Positions 36,201 through 46,003 of a stretch of DNA of 51,906 nt are shown here, in pieces. The stretch is from a virus. Position 1 is the first letter of the stretch; each line of letters opens with the position of its first letter. The notes beneath the pieces are model-generated. The model had not been told where the DNA came from and did no database searches. It saw nothing but the letters and a program-made list of their open reading frames with translations. The stretch covers positions 1-51,906 of IMG/VR virus record IMGVR_UViG_3300032240_001948; one strand, given 5' to 3'. The position numbers were made by a program, and so were the translations under genes.

Positions 36201-39200
36201 CAGCAGACACAGAGACAGTTGCAGACGCACCTACAAGAGGTTGATAACCATATCCAGTAGTGATGGCAACTCTTACAATTTTTCCAGCATTAGGAACACC
36301 ACTAATGAACTTGATTGTATTATTTCCTGGTGTATCAATAATAAAATCTTTTCCAGATGTCTGTGAAACATTATTGATTAAAATGATTGGATTATTGTTA
36401 ATGTTGGACACACTATTCAAAATAGTATTTGAATTTGTATATAAACCAACAACATTTTGATTATTTGATTTAAGTATAAAATTATTTCTTATAACTGTAA
36501 AAGTGGTTGTTGCAATCCCAATTATATTATTATGATTTGGAACTATTGTTATTGATCCAATTCCAATAGAATTGATTATAGTGTTTAATGGTAGAAGTAA
36601 ATTATTTGAATATTGTACATTAATTACATCACCAAGAGCAAACAAAGAAGTATCAATTCCAAGAATTGAAGAAGGATAATTTGCATCCAATGATCCAGTA
36701 AATATCCCAATTGGTGTTGATCTGCCAGTAAATTGTGTTGATATGTCATCTAAAATTAAATTTTTATCATTTGGTTTTGATATTGCATCAAATTTTCTTG
36801 AAAATGCTCTTCCTTCAAAACTTGATGTTATTGATAGTGAGGTTGTAAATCCAGTATTATTTGATGATTGTCCATATGTTATTTTTCCATATGGAGGTTC
36901 AGTGAAATAAATGACATCATTAACTATATTAAAATCCCCTCTCACAACAGTAACTGCTGATCCAGAATTGTGAGTATTTGCTATTGATCCTAAGAAACCT
37001 CTTTCTACATCAATTGAATTTGTTGATCCAATTCCAACATTTACAATTTTTAAATATTCATCATCAATTTGGAGAAAATCAAATCCACTAATTGAAGATA
37101 TTCCAGAACTTACATAAATCGTTGTCGATGAAATTCCAACATTTGAAGATAAAGTAGTATATAAATTTCTTCTATAAACTGGACTTTGGATAATATTATC
37201 AAGTTGAATTAAAACACTTGGATTTGGATTTTTTAATGCAAATGAATGACTACCAACTCCAACCGATGTTAAATATAACACATTTTCTGTTGTTGTATTT
37301 AAACCGGAAACTCTAAAATTGTTATTGTCTATTTTTTTAACATAAAGATTTTTTGGTAATTTATTTGAACCTAAAACAGTTGGAGTTATATAAACATTAT
37401 CCAATGATGTCGATCCACCAACATAAGTGCCAGCAATACTAATATTATCTGTTAATGCATATCCAACTCCACCATATGCAATAGAAATTGAATTGATAAT
37501 TCCACTACTATCCCTAGAAACATTAAATTTAGCACCAGTCCCAAATCCAGTCACAGATGTTCCAGGAATATTTGAATATGATTGATTTGATTGAGTCGAA
37601 ATACCAGTATTTGCTATTTTTGATACTTTAAATGATAAATCATTTGTTGGTGTAGTTCCTCCAATGTAAGTTCCAGAAATTGAAACAGTATTTCCAATGC
37701 CATAATAATTGCCACCATTATTCAATACCAATGAAGTTGAAATTGGTGTTCCTGTTCCATCATAAACAATAAATACACTGAATTTAGCATTAGTTCCAAT
37801 ACCACTTGTAGATTTTTGTGGGAATGGATTACCAAATCCATAAAATACATTTTTCGATGCAGATGAAGGAATAACAGCAGAAGTTCCAGATATTGTTGTG
37901 CTGATTGCAACATTATATCCATTTTCATAAATTGCACTTCCAATATAACCACCACCAGAAACTTCCATAATAATACTTGAATCTGTCGATGCAACAGATA
38001 GATATGGAATATTTCCACTTGTTTTTTGAACTATTACAGAACTCTCCAAAATTGAAGTTGTTGCAATACCAATTGGAGTATTATTTCCATATGAGTAAAT
38101 TATATTTTGTCCAGTTTGGAAATTATGATTAGGAATTGAAAAATATTGAGAAGATAAATTTACAGATGTAGTGATTGAATTTGAACTATCAAATTCTCTA
38201 TAAAATAATGGATAAAAAGAAGTTCCAATTGAATTTGTCAATTTGAATGAACTTAAACCAACTATAGAATTTCCTGGCAACAACCTGTTAAAAGTTAAGG
38301 TTTGTGTAGTTATTCCAGATATAACTTTATGTCCATAAAATGTTCCAATTCCAATTGAATTGATACCAATTGATATTATCGTAGTATCGATTGGATCTCT
38401 TAATAGTGTACTAAATCCAATATAATCTCCAATTTGCAGTCCAGATGTAGATACACCAAGATTAAATGGATATAATGAATCAAATGTAACAGAAGTTGTT
38501 GCAATAGAAGTATATGTCTTTGTTCCAGTGAATTGATCACTTATATCATTAATTTGTAAAACTTTATTTGTGTTGCATAATAAGTATGGAGTAAGATCTA
38601 CACCATCTAATACTACCGATTCTACAGAACCATCTTCAAATATATTATCATCAATAGCAGTTGCAAAATTATTTCTAGTATTAAATGATGCTAAATTGTC
38701 AATCTCTACCAATAATGATAACGAAGACGCAGTAGAAACAATCATATTTGAAGATTTTGCAATTCCAATATTAACTGGACCATCAGTAGGAATTCCAATA
38801 ACATTTAAATCGGAAAATTCTTTATATCCAGATGGATGCACTAAAGATTTTACTGGTTCTTTCCATTTATCATATGAAATTTGACTCTTTATCGCATATG
38901 AAAATTTTTGATAATAATTATTATCTGAAATTCTTTGAAGATAATCATTAGTAATACCAACTGGATCACTGAAATTGTTAATTTTATCTCTTGATACTCC
39001 TAATGTTGTTTTTAGTTTGAATTGATTTATATTTTTTACTGTTCCATTTAGTTTGGAATTTTTTCCATACAATTTATTACCAACTCGTAAATCACCTTTG
39101 CAATTAATCATTCTTATTTCATTGATATCATTGTCCCAACCATTTTCCATGACGGTTGCGGAAAAAATATTATTTCCAGAATTATCATAACCAAAAACAG

Positions 39201-42200
39201 ATTCACCTGAGGTATAACTTAAATCATCAACAATAAACATTTGGAATTTGGCAATATCTTTTTGATTGACCACATAACCAGGACCAAATCTAATATCATA
39301 AATTCCAAAATTAGTACTAATACCAGATGCATTATAAGTTACAGTGTAATTGATGGTACTTATTCCAGTCACAGTGAATGATTGATAATTATAATCTTTT
39401 GAATTATAATTATTTCTTATTATTGGATTTCCCCCTGTATCATACTCATCAAAAATTCTACATCTTTCGATAAAAATTTTATCACCAATTGAGAATGGAA
39501 ATTCGACATTTGAACTTCCATAAGTGTTAGAAAACAGTGGATAAATTTGATTATCTACGTTAATGAGTTCTAAAGTTACATCATTTCCAGAAATTTTAAT
39601 ATCATTGATATCATAACCATTTGAATTATTTGTTGCTATTATATCTAATGGTGCTGACAAATTATTAGTATTTTGAACAATAGATACTGATGCTACTGAT
39701 TGACCCTGTAATGATGCAGATAGTTTTATATTATCATTTCCAATTACTTTTAAAATCGGAGGATAATTATAATTTTTTCCACCAGTAATAATTCCAACAT
39801 AATCAACTCTAGAAATATCCTTAATTTGTGCTACTGCTGGAACTCCAAGATATGGATTGAGAGTGACATCTGTTGGATAATCAAATCCATCTTTAACTCT
39901 TTCCAATAGATCAATTTTTCCTAAATTATTCGAATCTGCTCTTAAAATAGAATTTGTTCCAATTCCAGATGTTATTGAAGTTATTTTTGGAAGTTTTTTA
40001 TATCCTTTTCCAGATGCATTTATTTTTATTTTTGAAATTGGACCTTTTGCGTTTAAAGAGTCTGTATCATAAAATATTGAAGTTATCCCAGAAGTAGATG
40101 TGTATGATGTAGTTTCTGGTTTTTTTGTTAAATCAAATTTGAATGAAGTACTTCCAATTCCAATTATTGAATACTCTTTATTATAAACACTCTTATTTAA
40201 TTTTATTTGATTTGAATTTAATACTTCAGAATCAGAAGAAATTTGCTTTTGATTATTTGATGCAAAATCTTTTGCAATAAAATTATAATATATTTGATTT
40301 GGATAACTTATTGTTTGTGTTGTTAATATAAGATTATCATAATTATATGTTTCTAATTCTTTTGTAAAATTCCTATCACTATAGAGAACTAGTTGCATAT
40401 TATTCAGACTTGAATCTGAAGTATCAAAATTGATAGCGTTTCCTTGAGTTGCGTTTATTTGTGGATTTATTTTTGCAAAATAATGGGTTCCTACACCAGA
40501 AGATGTTAATAATACAGTTGAAATTCCAACATTTGCATCATATCCAAAATTACACAAACTAATATTGTCTGGATTTTCTTTTAAAATAAAATATATTGAA
40601 TTATCACTCAATCCACCAACAGGAGAATTTCCATCTGAATAATATACAACCTTATCTCCAGTAACAAAAGAATTGTTTGGAATATTTACAGTTGAATTTG
40701 AAGTACTAATTCCAGTAGAAGAGTCAAATGCAATTTTTTCTGTTGTTATTTTTCTTATAATAGGATCATATCTAAAAGTAATCGTTTCATTTTTATTTGG
40801 GAAAAGATTGAATATTACTTTATCACCAGTAGTTAATTCATGAGTTTGTGCAGTCGAAACATTTACAGAATAGTTTTCAACTCTTCCTTGAATTAAACTA
40901 TAATTTGTTGTCAATGAATGAGAATATCCAACGTTATAATTACCTCCAAAATACAATGAATTTAATTGTGTTCCAATTCCAGATGAAGTAGTGAATCCTA
41001 ATGTAGATAATCCAACAAAATCAACTCCAAAATTCAATGCATAAACAGTTTGTCCATCTTGAAGTCTAAATGTTGTCCCTGTCCCAGTATTTGAAACAAC
41101 AAGACCTTGATTTGATAATCCAGTACTATAAACTAATTGTTGACCAGTATAAAAAGTGTGATTTGGTATATAAATTGATCTTGATGGAACAAATATATTT
41201 GTAACACCAATTCCAGAAACAAAATAATTTGTTCCAGAAGTTCCAACACCAACACTATTGGATGGGTTGAAATATATTACATCATTTTTATATGATGATG
41301 AAGTTATGTTTTCTTGTATAAAATTAAATTTAGTTGGCAATAAACTTACAGAAGATATACCTGCAGTATGAACTCCAGAAAAACCATCATAACGATTTAC
41401 AATAAATGATGATTTTTCTGATAAAATATTAGTAATTTTTAATACTTCTGAATCTATTTGAATATAATCATTAATTTCAAATCCAGAAATATCTGTAACT
41501 GAAATAAAAGTAGATACACCAGTCAAAGACTGACTTAACAGTGAACTAGTCAATCCAACAGTTTTTTGTTTTACATTAATTATTTTATAACCTTCTAAAT
41601 TTTTATAATTTGAATTTGATATTGATGATACAAGAACTTGATCTTGATCAAGTAAATTATGTGGTGTTCCAGTTACTCCAAATACTTTATTTGATTTATT
41701 GTAAAATACAACATCATTAAAAGTAGATATTCCAACTACAATATTACTTATATCTTTTCCTTTAACTCTTGATACAACTGCCGAAGCACCAGTACCTTCT
41801 GTAAATTCATTATTAAAATTTAAATTATCATTAACTTTATAATCATTTCCAGAATCATAAATTGTTATGGAATTTATTCCAGATGATAAAGTTTTTGTGA
41901 CAATAAAATCTTGTTTGTATTTTTTATCTACGGAATTCAATAAACCATAACTGGATTGATTTGAATTAATAAAATATGGACTAGTATTTCTTACAATATC
42001 AATATTTTTAAAATTTATATTTTGATTAAATTGATCATCATAATTTTTTAAAATTGGATTATTTTTAAACTTATTACCAATTACATATGGATAAGTATTT
42101 GTGGAAAAATATGCATATGTTCCATTTGGAAATTTTGGTGAGTTAGGTAAATATTTTCCATTATATTCATCCAAATCACCAACTGAGTAAGAATATTGAT

Positions 42201-45200
42201 AATCTTGAACAAAAAATCCATCAACATAATTAGGTGGTCTTAATTGTGGATTAGTTTCTTTTAGTAATTTATAACTGGATTTTACAGGTCTATATGAAGA
42301 TCCATCCTTTATATTTGACCCGTAAATTGGATTTCCATCATATGCCCAACCAAGTATTGGATAATTGTCTTCTATTCCATCTTTTACCTTTGTCTTCAAA
42401 CTTGCTGGAGGATAAAAATGAACAAATTTTAAACCCAAATCTTCATTTATGTTTGGTACAATATATCCATCATCATCAGAAAGAGTATTTTTTGCTACTT
42501 GATTTATTTTCCATTCATAAACATTGCTTCCAAATAATACCCCTGATCCTCTTCTTTGTAATGTAAGTTGAGTATTATTGTCATATCCAATACCACCATT
42601 TAATATTTGTACAGACGATAATTTTCCATTTTGAATAATTGGTATAATATCTGCATATTTTCCATTGCCATTAACATCACTAATAACAATATCTACATCA
42701 TTTCCATATCCACTTCCATAATTCAATATTTGAACATCAACAATTGTTCCATTTAGTATTGATGGTTTTAAAATTGCTTCTGAAATATTTGAAATTTTAA
42801 TATCTGGTTTTCTGTGGAAATTGATAATATCCAAACACCCATACCCAACTCCAGAATCTTGAACAAAAACACTTTCGATTGGACCAGTAACAATTGGTTG
42901 AAGGACTGGTTGAACCACTGATGTTTGTGCAATTCCAGGAAGTGCTTCAATTTTTATTGTAATTGGAGGGTATGAAAAAGTATGAGAATCGGTGATACTT
43001 GTAATTCCTGTAAGATTTACATATCTTTTATTAATATAATTTGAATCTGTAAATAAAGTTCCAATTCCAGCATCAGAAAGTTTGAAATTATTTTCATCAA
43101 TGACAGTTACAAAATATTGAGTTGTAGTAGATAAACCACCAATAGGATTATTTGTATATGAATATATTATTATGTCTTTATTATTAAAATTATGTCCATT
43201 TGCAGTAATATAATTATCGTAAGTATTAATTCCAGAAGAGATTGTAATGGATTTATTTGAATACCCAGATCCAGAATTTTTTACATATACTTTATTAATT
43301 GTATTCTTGGAATTTAAAGTTTTGAATGAATGAATACCAGAACTAATTCCAACAATATCAATATTATTTGTTTTATTTAATGCATCATTTAAATTTTTAT
43401 AAAGTTTTATTTGATTACTTGTTACTATTCCGACAAAATAAACTGCATCTGATGATAATGCTGAATCTACATATCCTGCTGTAAATGGATTAGTATCACG
43501 ATATGTTATACTATTATTTCCATTTGAACTATAAATTACCTGTTCACCATCATTAAAATTGTGATTTCCAGTAAAAGTAATAATATCAGTGCTAAAATTT
43601 ACTCCAACAGAATCACCTTTAAATGGTGATATGATTCTTGCTTTTACTAAATTTGGTTCAAGAACAGCACCAGATCCATTTCCACCTTCAATTGTAATTT
43701 TTGGTTTTGTTTGATAACCAATTCCAGGAGAACTGATTTTGATTTCTTGTACACTTCCAGAAATATTAGGAGTTACAATTGCTCCTGTTCCAGTATCATC
43801 GGAAACAACAAGTGTTGGAGGATTGATCGCATCATATCCAGATCCACCTTTTTCTACAAAAACACTATCAAGTTTTCCATAATAAATGCTTTCATTTAAA
43901 ACGGTAGGTGAATACAATTCAACACCATTAATTAAAATTCCGATTGCACGATTTGTTGTTGATTTGTCTTGATTGTAATCAAAAATATTTTCTTTTTGTT
44001 TTAGATTGAATTTTTTAAGTAATTTTTGATGATTTAATTGTTTTCTATCATTTGTGTTGCTATTGTAATAACCTTCTTTTATAATATAATCTGCCGATGA
44101 AGAAATTCCAGAAATATAACTTCCTTTGTATAAATCACTTTGATTAAATGATAGATAAAATTGATTTGAATTAATTCTTTTAATAAAATAATAACTACTT
44201 GAAATTCCAGAACCAGGTGAAGAAATATAACGTATTTTCTCACCTGTTTGTAAATTATGAGTAGTTGTTGTAAATATACTTCCTACACCTGCCTGAACAT
44301 TATATTGATCAATTTGTGAAGTAATAGGATAGTTTGGAATACCACTAGATGCGACAAAGAAATTATTAAAATCATAATCAGAATAAGTATTTTGTACTCC
44401 TGCTGGCAAAATACTTATTTCAGAAAAATTAGAACTAGATCCTTTTTGAATTGTTTTGGTTAATACATTTTTATTTGATATGTTCGTATTTGTCTTAACC
44501 CTTACTTCTTTGGAAGAAAAATTATAATCAGTTACTTGTATACTAATTGGAATATCATTTATGTCATTTGTATTTGTGAATACTACTGTTTCTCCAATAA
44601 TAAATTTTACATCATCATAGGTATTAAATACATATTCATCTAGAGATCCAGTAATTTTTTCTTTAAATGAAATATCATGAGATGTTGGAATATTATAAAT
44701 CCAACTATTTAATTGTACATTATCATTTAAATCTGTTCCAAACGTCAATAGAGATATTTTATCACCAACTCTTATCTTTTTGGTTTTTGAATAATCAATA
44801 TCACTAATAATATTAATTAATCTAAATTCAATTAGTGATCCATCATCAAGATGAGAATATAATAAATTCTTTTCTAAAACAACATCATTGTATTGTAAAT
44901 TTGAAGTTAATCCAGTTACACCAAGAAATTGATTTGTTGTTTTATCTGAATATTGGATTTCAATAGGATTTGATAATTCCGTTGGATAAACAGTAAGGAT
45001 AGAAGTTGTAAATCCAATTGTAGAATCTACTAAAATCGAACTAGAACCAGCAGAAACTGATTCAGATACATTAGTTTTTTTAGTTACATTGAAATTTAAA
45101 ATAAATGAAGTATCATCAAGAGAAATTTCATATAAATTTTTTCCTTGCAAAGGACGATATTCTACATTATAAATTGCTGCACTTGCTGTTCCGACTCCAA

Positions 45201-46002
45201 AAATAGTTTGGAATAAACTTTTTCCTCGTAACTCTACTGGATCTCCACCACTTACTTTTTCTACTAAAATATTTTTAGTGACAAAACTTTTGATGTCAGA
45301 TGGTCTAAGTAAATAATCTTTTGGTTTAATTACATCAATTTCATTACCAAAAAGAACACGAAACAGAATTTTGAAAGAAGCATCTGTTCCTTTTGAAATA
45401 TAAAAATCTTTTGCTCTACTTAAAATTGTTTGTAAGTTTATGCCAGAATAAAATTCTCTACCTTCAAATCCTGGTAAAAATTGAGTTTTAAATTTTTCAA
45501 ATATTTTTTCAAAAAAGATTAAACTTAAATTATTAACAGTAGAGTTTTCAGCATGTTCTGCTGCATTTGTTGAAGTAAAATTTAAAAATTCAACATTATT
45601 TGATTGCGAAAGACTATCAACTCCACTAAATCCACGAATACAACCAGTGAAAGAAGTTGAAGTTTTTCCTGTATATGTAATGATTTCATCATTAATTTTT
45701 AATAATCCATATTTACTTGGAAACCCATTTGTATGATTTACATTGATCGTATCATCAAATGCAAGAATATTCGATAATACAATACAAGGAACTTTTGTAG
45801 TATAGAAAGTTTCATCATTGAAATTCTCTATACTTTTGTACTTGTTTAAATTGTTTGATAAATCTACAATTCCTGTTTGATATTCTTGAGAAATATAATA
45901 TTGCTGCAAGAATTCCTTAAATAACGGATAATCTTCATTTAAAAACTCTGGAATTTGAGATTCAACCAAAGATTGAATTTTTACTGATTTGATTTCCGTC
46001 AT
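33250..46002 (-). CDS. Giant baseplate protein in gp7 position (4250 aa; YHYH domain, beta-propeller-like segment)
   Basis: A single open frame of 12.75 kb sits between gp6 and gp8, where T4 has gp7 (1032 aa). The first 75 residues (VESQIPEFLNEDYPLFKEFL) and residues about 160-300 (FEKFKTQFLPGFEGREFYSG; FYISKGTDASFKILFRVLFG) are the conserved N-terminus of cyanophage proteins at this position. A YHYH domain lies at about 1195-1310 (YPILGWAYDGNPIYG ... LDEYNGKYLPNSPKFPNGTY). At least 15 GxGY repeats and three IDDE/ERG modules (about 74-140, 1490-1555, 2950-3018) are spread through it. Residues about 3720-4018 hold repeats of the type FVGVGNNGQLVTSDNGLIWT, like BNR/Ycf48 propeller blades. HNF..G..VIYS / YFV motifs also recur. 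It is probably a wedge component carrying surface-exposed modules; homology to T4 gp7 is not shown. Confidence 0.85.
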   Translation of the reverse strand: MTEIKSVKIQSLVESQIPEFLNEDYPLFKEFLQQYYISQEYQTGIVDLSNNLNKYKSIENFNDETFYTTKVPCIVLSNILAFDDTINVNHTNGFPSKYGLLKINDEIITYTGKTSTSFTGCIRGFSGVDSLSQSNNVEFLNFTSTNAAEHAENSTVNNLSLIFFEKIFEKFKTQFLPGFEGREFYSGINLQTILSRAKDFYISKGTDASFKILFRVLFGNEIDVIKPKDYLLRPSDIKSFVTKNILVEKVSGGDPVELRGKSLFQTIFGVGTASAAIYNVEYRPLQGKNLYEISLDDTSFILNFNVTKKTNVSESVSAGSSSILVDSTIGFTTSILTVYPTELSNPIEIQYSDKTTNQFLGVTGLTSNLQYNDVVLEKNLLYSHLDDGSLIEFRLINIISDIDYSKTKKIRVGDKISLLTFGTDLNDNVQLNSWIYNIPTSHDISFKEKITGSLDEYVFNTYDDVKFIIGETVVFTNTNDINDIPISIQVTDYNFSSKEVRVKTNTNISNKNVLTKTIQKGSSSNFSEISILPAGVQNTYSDYDFNNFFVASSGIPNYPITSQIDQYNVQAGVGSIFTTTTHNLQTGEKIRYISSPGSGISSSYYFIKRINSNQFYLSFNQSDLYKGSYISGISSSADYIIKEGYYNSNTNDRKQLNHQKLLKKFNLKQKENIFDYNQDKSTTNRAIGILINGVELYSPTVLNESIYYGKLDSVFVEKGGSGYDAINPPTLVVSDDTGTGAIVTPNISGSVQEIKISSPGIGYQTKPKITIEGGNGSGAVLEPNLVKARIISPFKGDSVGVNFSTDIITFTGNHNFNDGEQVIYSSNGNNSITYRDTNPFTAGYVDSALSSDAVYFVGIVTSNQIKLYKNLNDALNKTNNIDIVGISSGIHSFKTLNSKNTINKVYVKNSGSGYSNKSITISSGINTYDNYITANGHNFNNKDIIIYSYTNNPIGGLSTTTQYFVTVIDENNFKLSDAGIGTLFTDSNYINKRYVNLTGITSITDSHTFSYPPITIKIEALPGIAQTSVVQPVLQPIVTGPIESVFVQDSGVGYGCLDIINFHRKPDIKISNISEAILKPSILNGTIVDVQILNYGSGYGNDVDIVISDVNGNGKYADIIPIIQNGKLSSVQILNGGIGYDNNTQLTLQRRGSGVLFGSNVYEWKINQVAKNTLSDDDGYIVPNINEDLGLKFVHFYPPASLKTKVKDGIEDNYPILGWAYDGNPIYGSNIKDGSSYRPVKSSYKLLKETNPQLRPPNYVDGFFVQDYQYSYSVGDLDEYNGKYLPNSPKFPNGTYAYFSTNTYPYVIGNKFKNNPILKNYDDQFNQNINFKNIDIVRNTSPYFINSNQSSYGLLNSVDKKYKQDFIVTKTLSSGINSITIYDSGNDYKVNDNLNFNNEFTEGTGASAVVSRVKGKDISNIVVGISTFNDVVFYNKSNKVFGVTGTPHNLLDQDQVLVSSISNSNYKNLEGYKIINVKQKTVGLTSSLLSQSLTGVSTFISVTDISGFEINDYIQIDSEVLKITNILSEKSSFIVNRYDGFSGVHTAGISSVSLLPTKFNFIQENITSSSYKNDVIYFNPSNSVGVGTSGTNYFVSGIGVTNIFVPSRSIYIPNHTFYTGQQLVYSTGLSNQGLVVSNTGTGTTFRLQDGQTVYALNFGVDFVGLSTLGFTTSSGIGTQLNSLYFGGNYNVGYSHSLTTNYSLIQGRVENYSVNVSTAQTHELTTGDKVIFNLFPNKNETITFRYDPIIRKITTEKIAFDSSTGISTSNSTVNIPNNSFVTGDKVVYYSDGNSPVGGLSDNSIYFILKENPDNISLCNFGYDANVGISTVLLTSSGVGTHYFAKINPQINATQGNAINFDTSDSSLNNMQLVLYSDRNFTKELETYNYDNLILTTQTISYPNQIYYNFIAKDFASNNQKQISSDSEVLNSNQIKLNKSVYNKEYSIIGIGSTSFKFDLTKKPETTSYTSTSGITSIFYDTDSLNAKGPISKIKINASGKGYKKLPKITSITSGIGTNSILRADSNNLGKIDLLERVKDGFDYPTDVTLNPYLGVPAVAQIKDISRVDYVGIITGGKNYNYPPILKVIGNDNIKLSASLQGQSVASVSIVQNTNNLSAPLDIIATNNSNGYDINDIKISGNDVTLELINVDNQIYPLFSNTYGSSNVEFPFSIGDKIFIERCRIFDEYDTGGNPIIRNNYNSKDYNYQSFTVTGISTINYTVTYNASGISTNFGIYDIRFGPGYVVNQKDIAKFQMFIVDDLSYTSGESVFGYDNSGNNIFSATVMENGWDNDINEIRMINCKGDLRVGNKLYGKNSKLNGTVKNINQFKLKTTLGVSRDKINNFSDPVGITNDYLQRISDNNYYQKFSYAIKSQISYDKWKEPVKSLVHPSGYKEFSDLNVIGIPTDGPVNIGIAKSSNMIVSTASSLSLLVEIDNLASFNTRNNFATAIDDNIFEDGSVESVVLDGVDLTPYLLCNTNKVLQINDISDQFTGTKTYTSIATTSVTFDSLYPFNLGVSTSGLQIGDYIGFSTLLRDPIDTTIISIGINSIGIGTFYGHKVISGITTQTLTFNRLLPGNSIVGLSSFKLTNSIGTSFYPLFYREFDSSNSITTSVNLSSQYFSIPNHNFQTGQNIIYSYGNNTPIGIATTSILESSVIVQKTSGNIPYLSVASTDSSIIMEVSGGGYIGSAIYENGYNVAISTTISGTSAVIPSSASKNVFYGFGNPFPQKSTSGIGTNAKFSVFIVYDGTGTPISTSLVLNNGGNYYGIGNTVSISGTYIGGTTPTNDLSFKVSKIANTGISTQSNQSYSNIPGTSVTGFGTGAKFNVSRDSSGIINSISIAYGGVGYALTDNISIAGTYVGGSTSLDNVYITPTVLGSNKLPKNLYVKKIDNNNFRVSGLNTTTENVLYLTSVGVGSHSFALKNPNPSVLIQLDNIIQSPVYRRNLYTTLSSNVGISSTTIYVSSGISSISGFDFLQIDDEYLKIVNVGIGSTNSIDVERGFLGSIANTHNSGSAVTVVRGDFNIVNDVIYFTEPPYGKITYGQSSNNTGFTTSLSITSSFEGRAFSRKFDAISKPNDKNLILDDISTQFTGRSTPIGIFTGSLDANYPSSILGIDTSLFALGDVINVQYSNNLLLPLNTIINSIGIGSITIVPNHNNIIGIATTTFTVIRNNFILKSNNQNVVGLYTNSNTILNSVSNINNNPIILINNVSQTSGKDFIIDTPGNNTIKFISGVPNAGKIVRVAITTGYGYQPLVGASATVSVSAAGTISNVYLTGYGSGYVIAPNISIASTVGTGASITATVGSGGTITSLSIANPGFGYTNTSLPIVSVEIPRSYSNLNLTYAGGSSGVGTDAKVSVVVGNGSSIIGFNLDNPGYGYKVGEILKVSGITTNPTVGAGFSEFRLTVQEVLTDKFSGYYPGQFVQFDDISNYFDGVKTKFTLTVTENGITDVFAFRVSDGSDLDPNKNIFIFIDDILQSPNYSYSILTNLSNVKKQNYSYTVQNSRIIFQEAPKKGSKCNILFYRGSDLDVEQIDPPKTIKPGDNIKIKNDLYDQTIRSQFDRVVKKIVTYDQLDTFTYNSFGINASVFRPMDWTKQTTDTIINGVLYSKSRPDLKSRIIPSAQIIKQVLPSDSSIYVDNAYPLFVDIDSNKGLTQTLRNVEIIENREISPAIGTAIVSSGSTISSVVVSFAGSGYINNTSPNVIIPQSRIYKKDITYNWSGTVGLTTSYEFKSISYGNIFVSVGTSSLVGTSVNGINWKNSTLGYGTTISFNAINVSPSNVYVAVGNTGTIINSVGIGTTISSWKKLNLLTATQDILNNITYSSNSFVGTFNDVVYSSSKDTWVVVGSSGVIFSAVGVGSTNFIQSQSSPNTLNSITTNENQFVGVGNNGQLVTSDNGLIWTNSSIISSINLNKVIWDGTKYIVVGNSGYIATSTNGTSWTTITSNISDNLKNIKYYENVYYALSDSGTLYFSFDLTNWINRSTNQSNKINDIIYNSSLALTSAVGSSGTAIYATPTYNKASATANVVNGQVSSVNITNGGFGHPQNYNLPVLFESDTIKNEMIYSISAQGDYGTITNVSVANSTISFTLKSDSYPIGIGYSSLNSFGINYSQISIGDYFIISNSNCICGHALTGITTSLGGLSNYPASKVGTATTYLDGVYRAERVSTDVNSGIVTVGCNFAPGPSGYPINVSVGVNTFYGRYSWSKIYNYFNRSNFKPKTFTLNVDNGLIGISSGPTVYRTRGII

Positions 46003-46003
46003 C

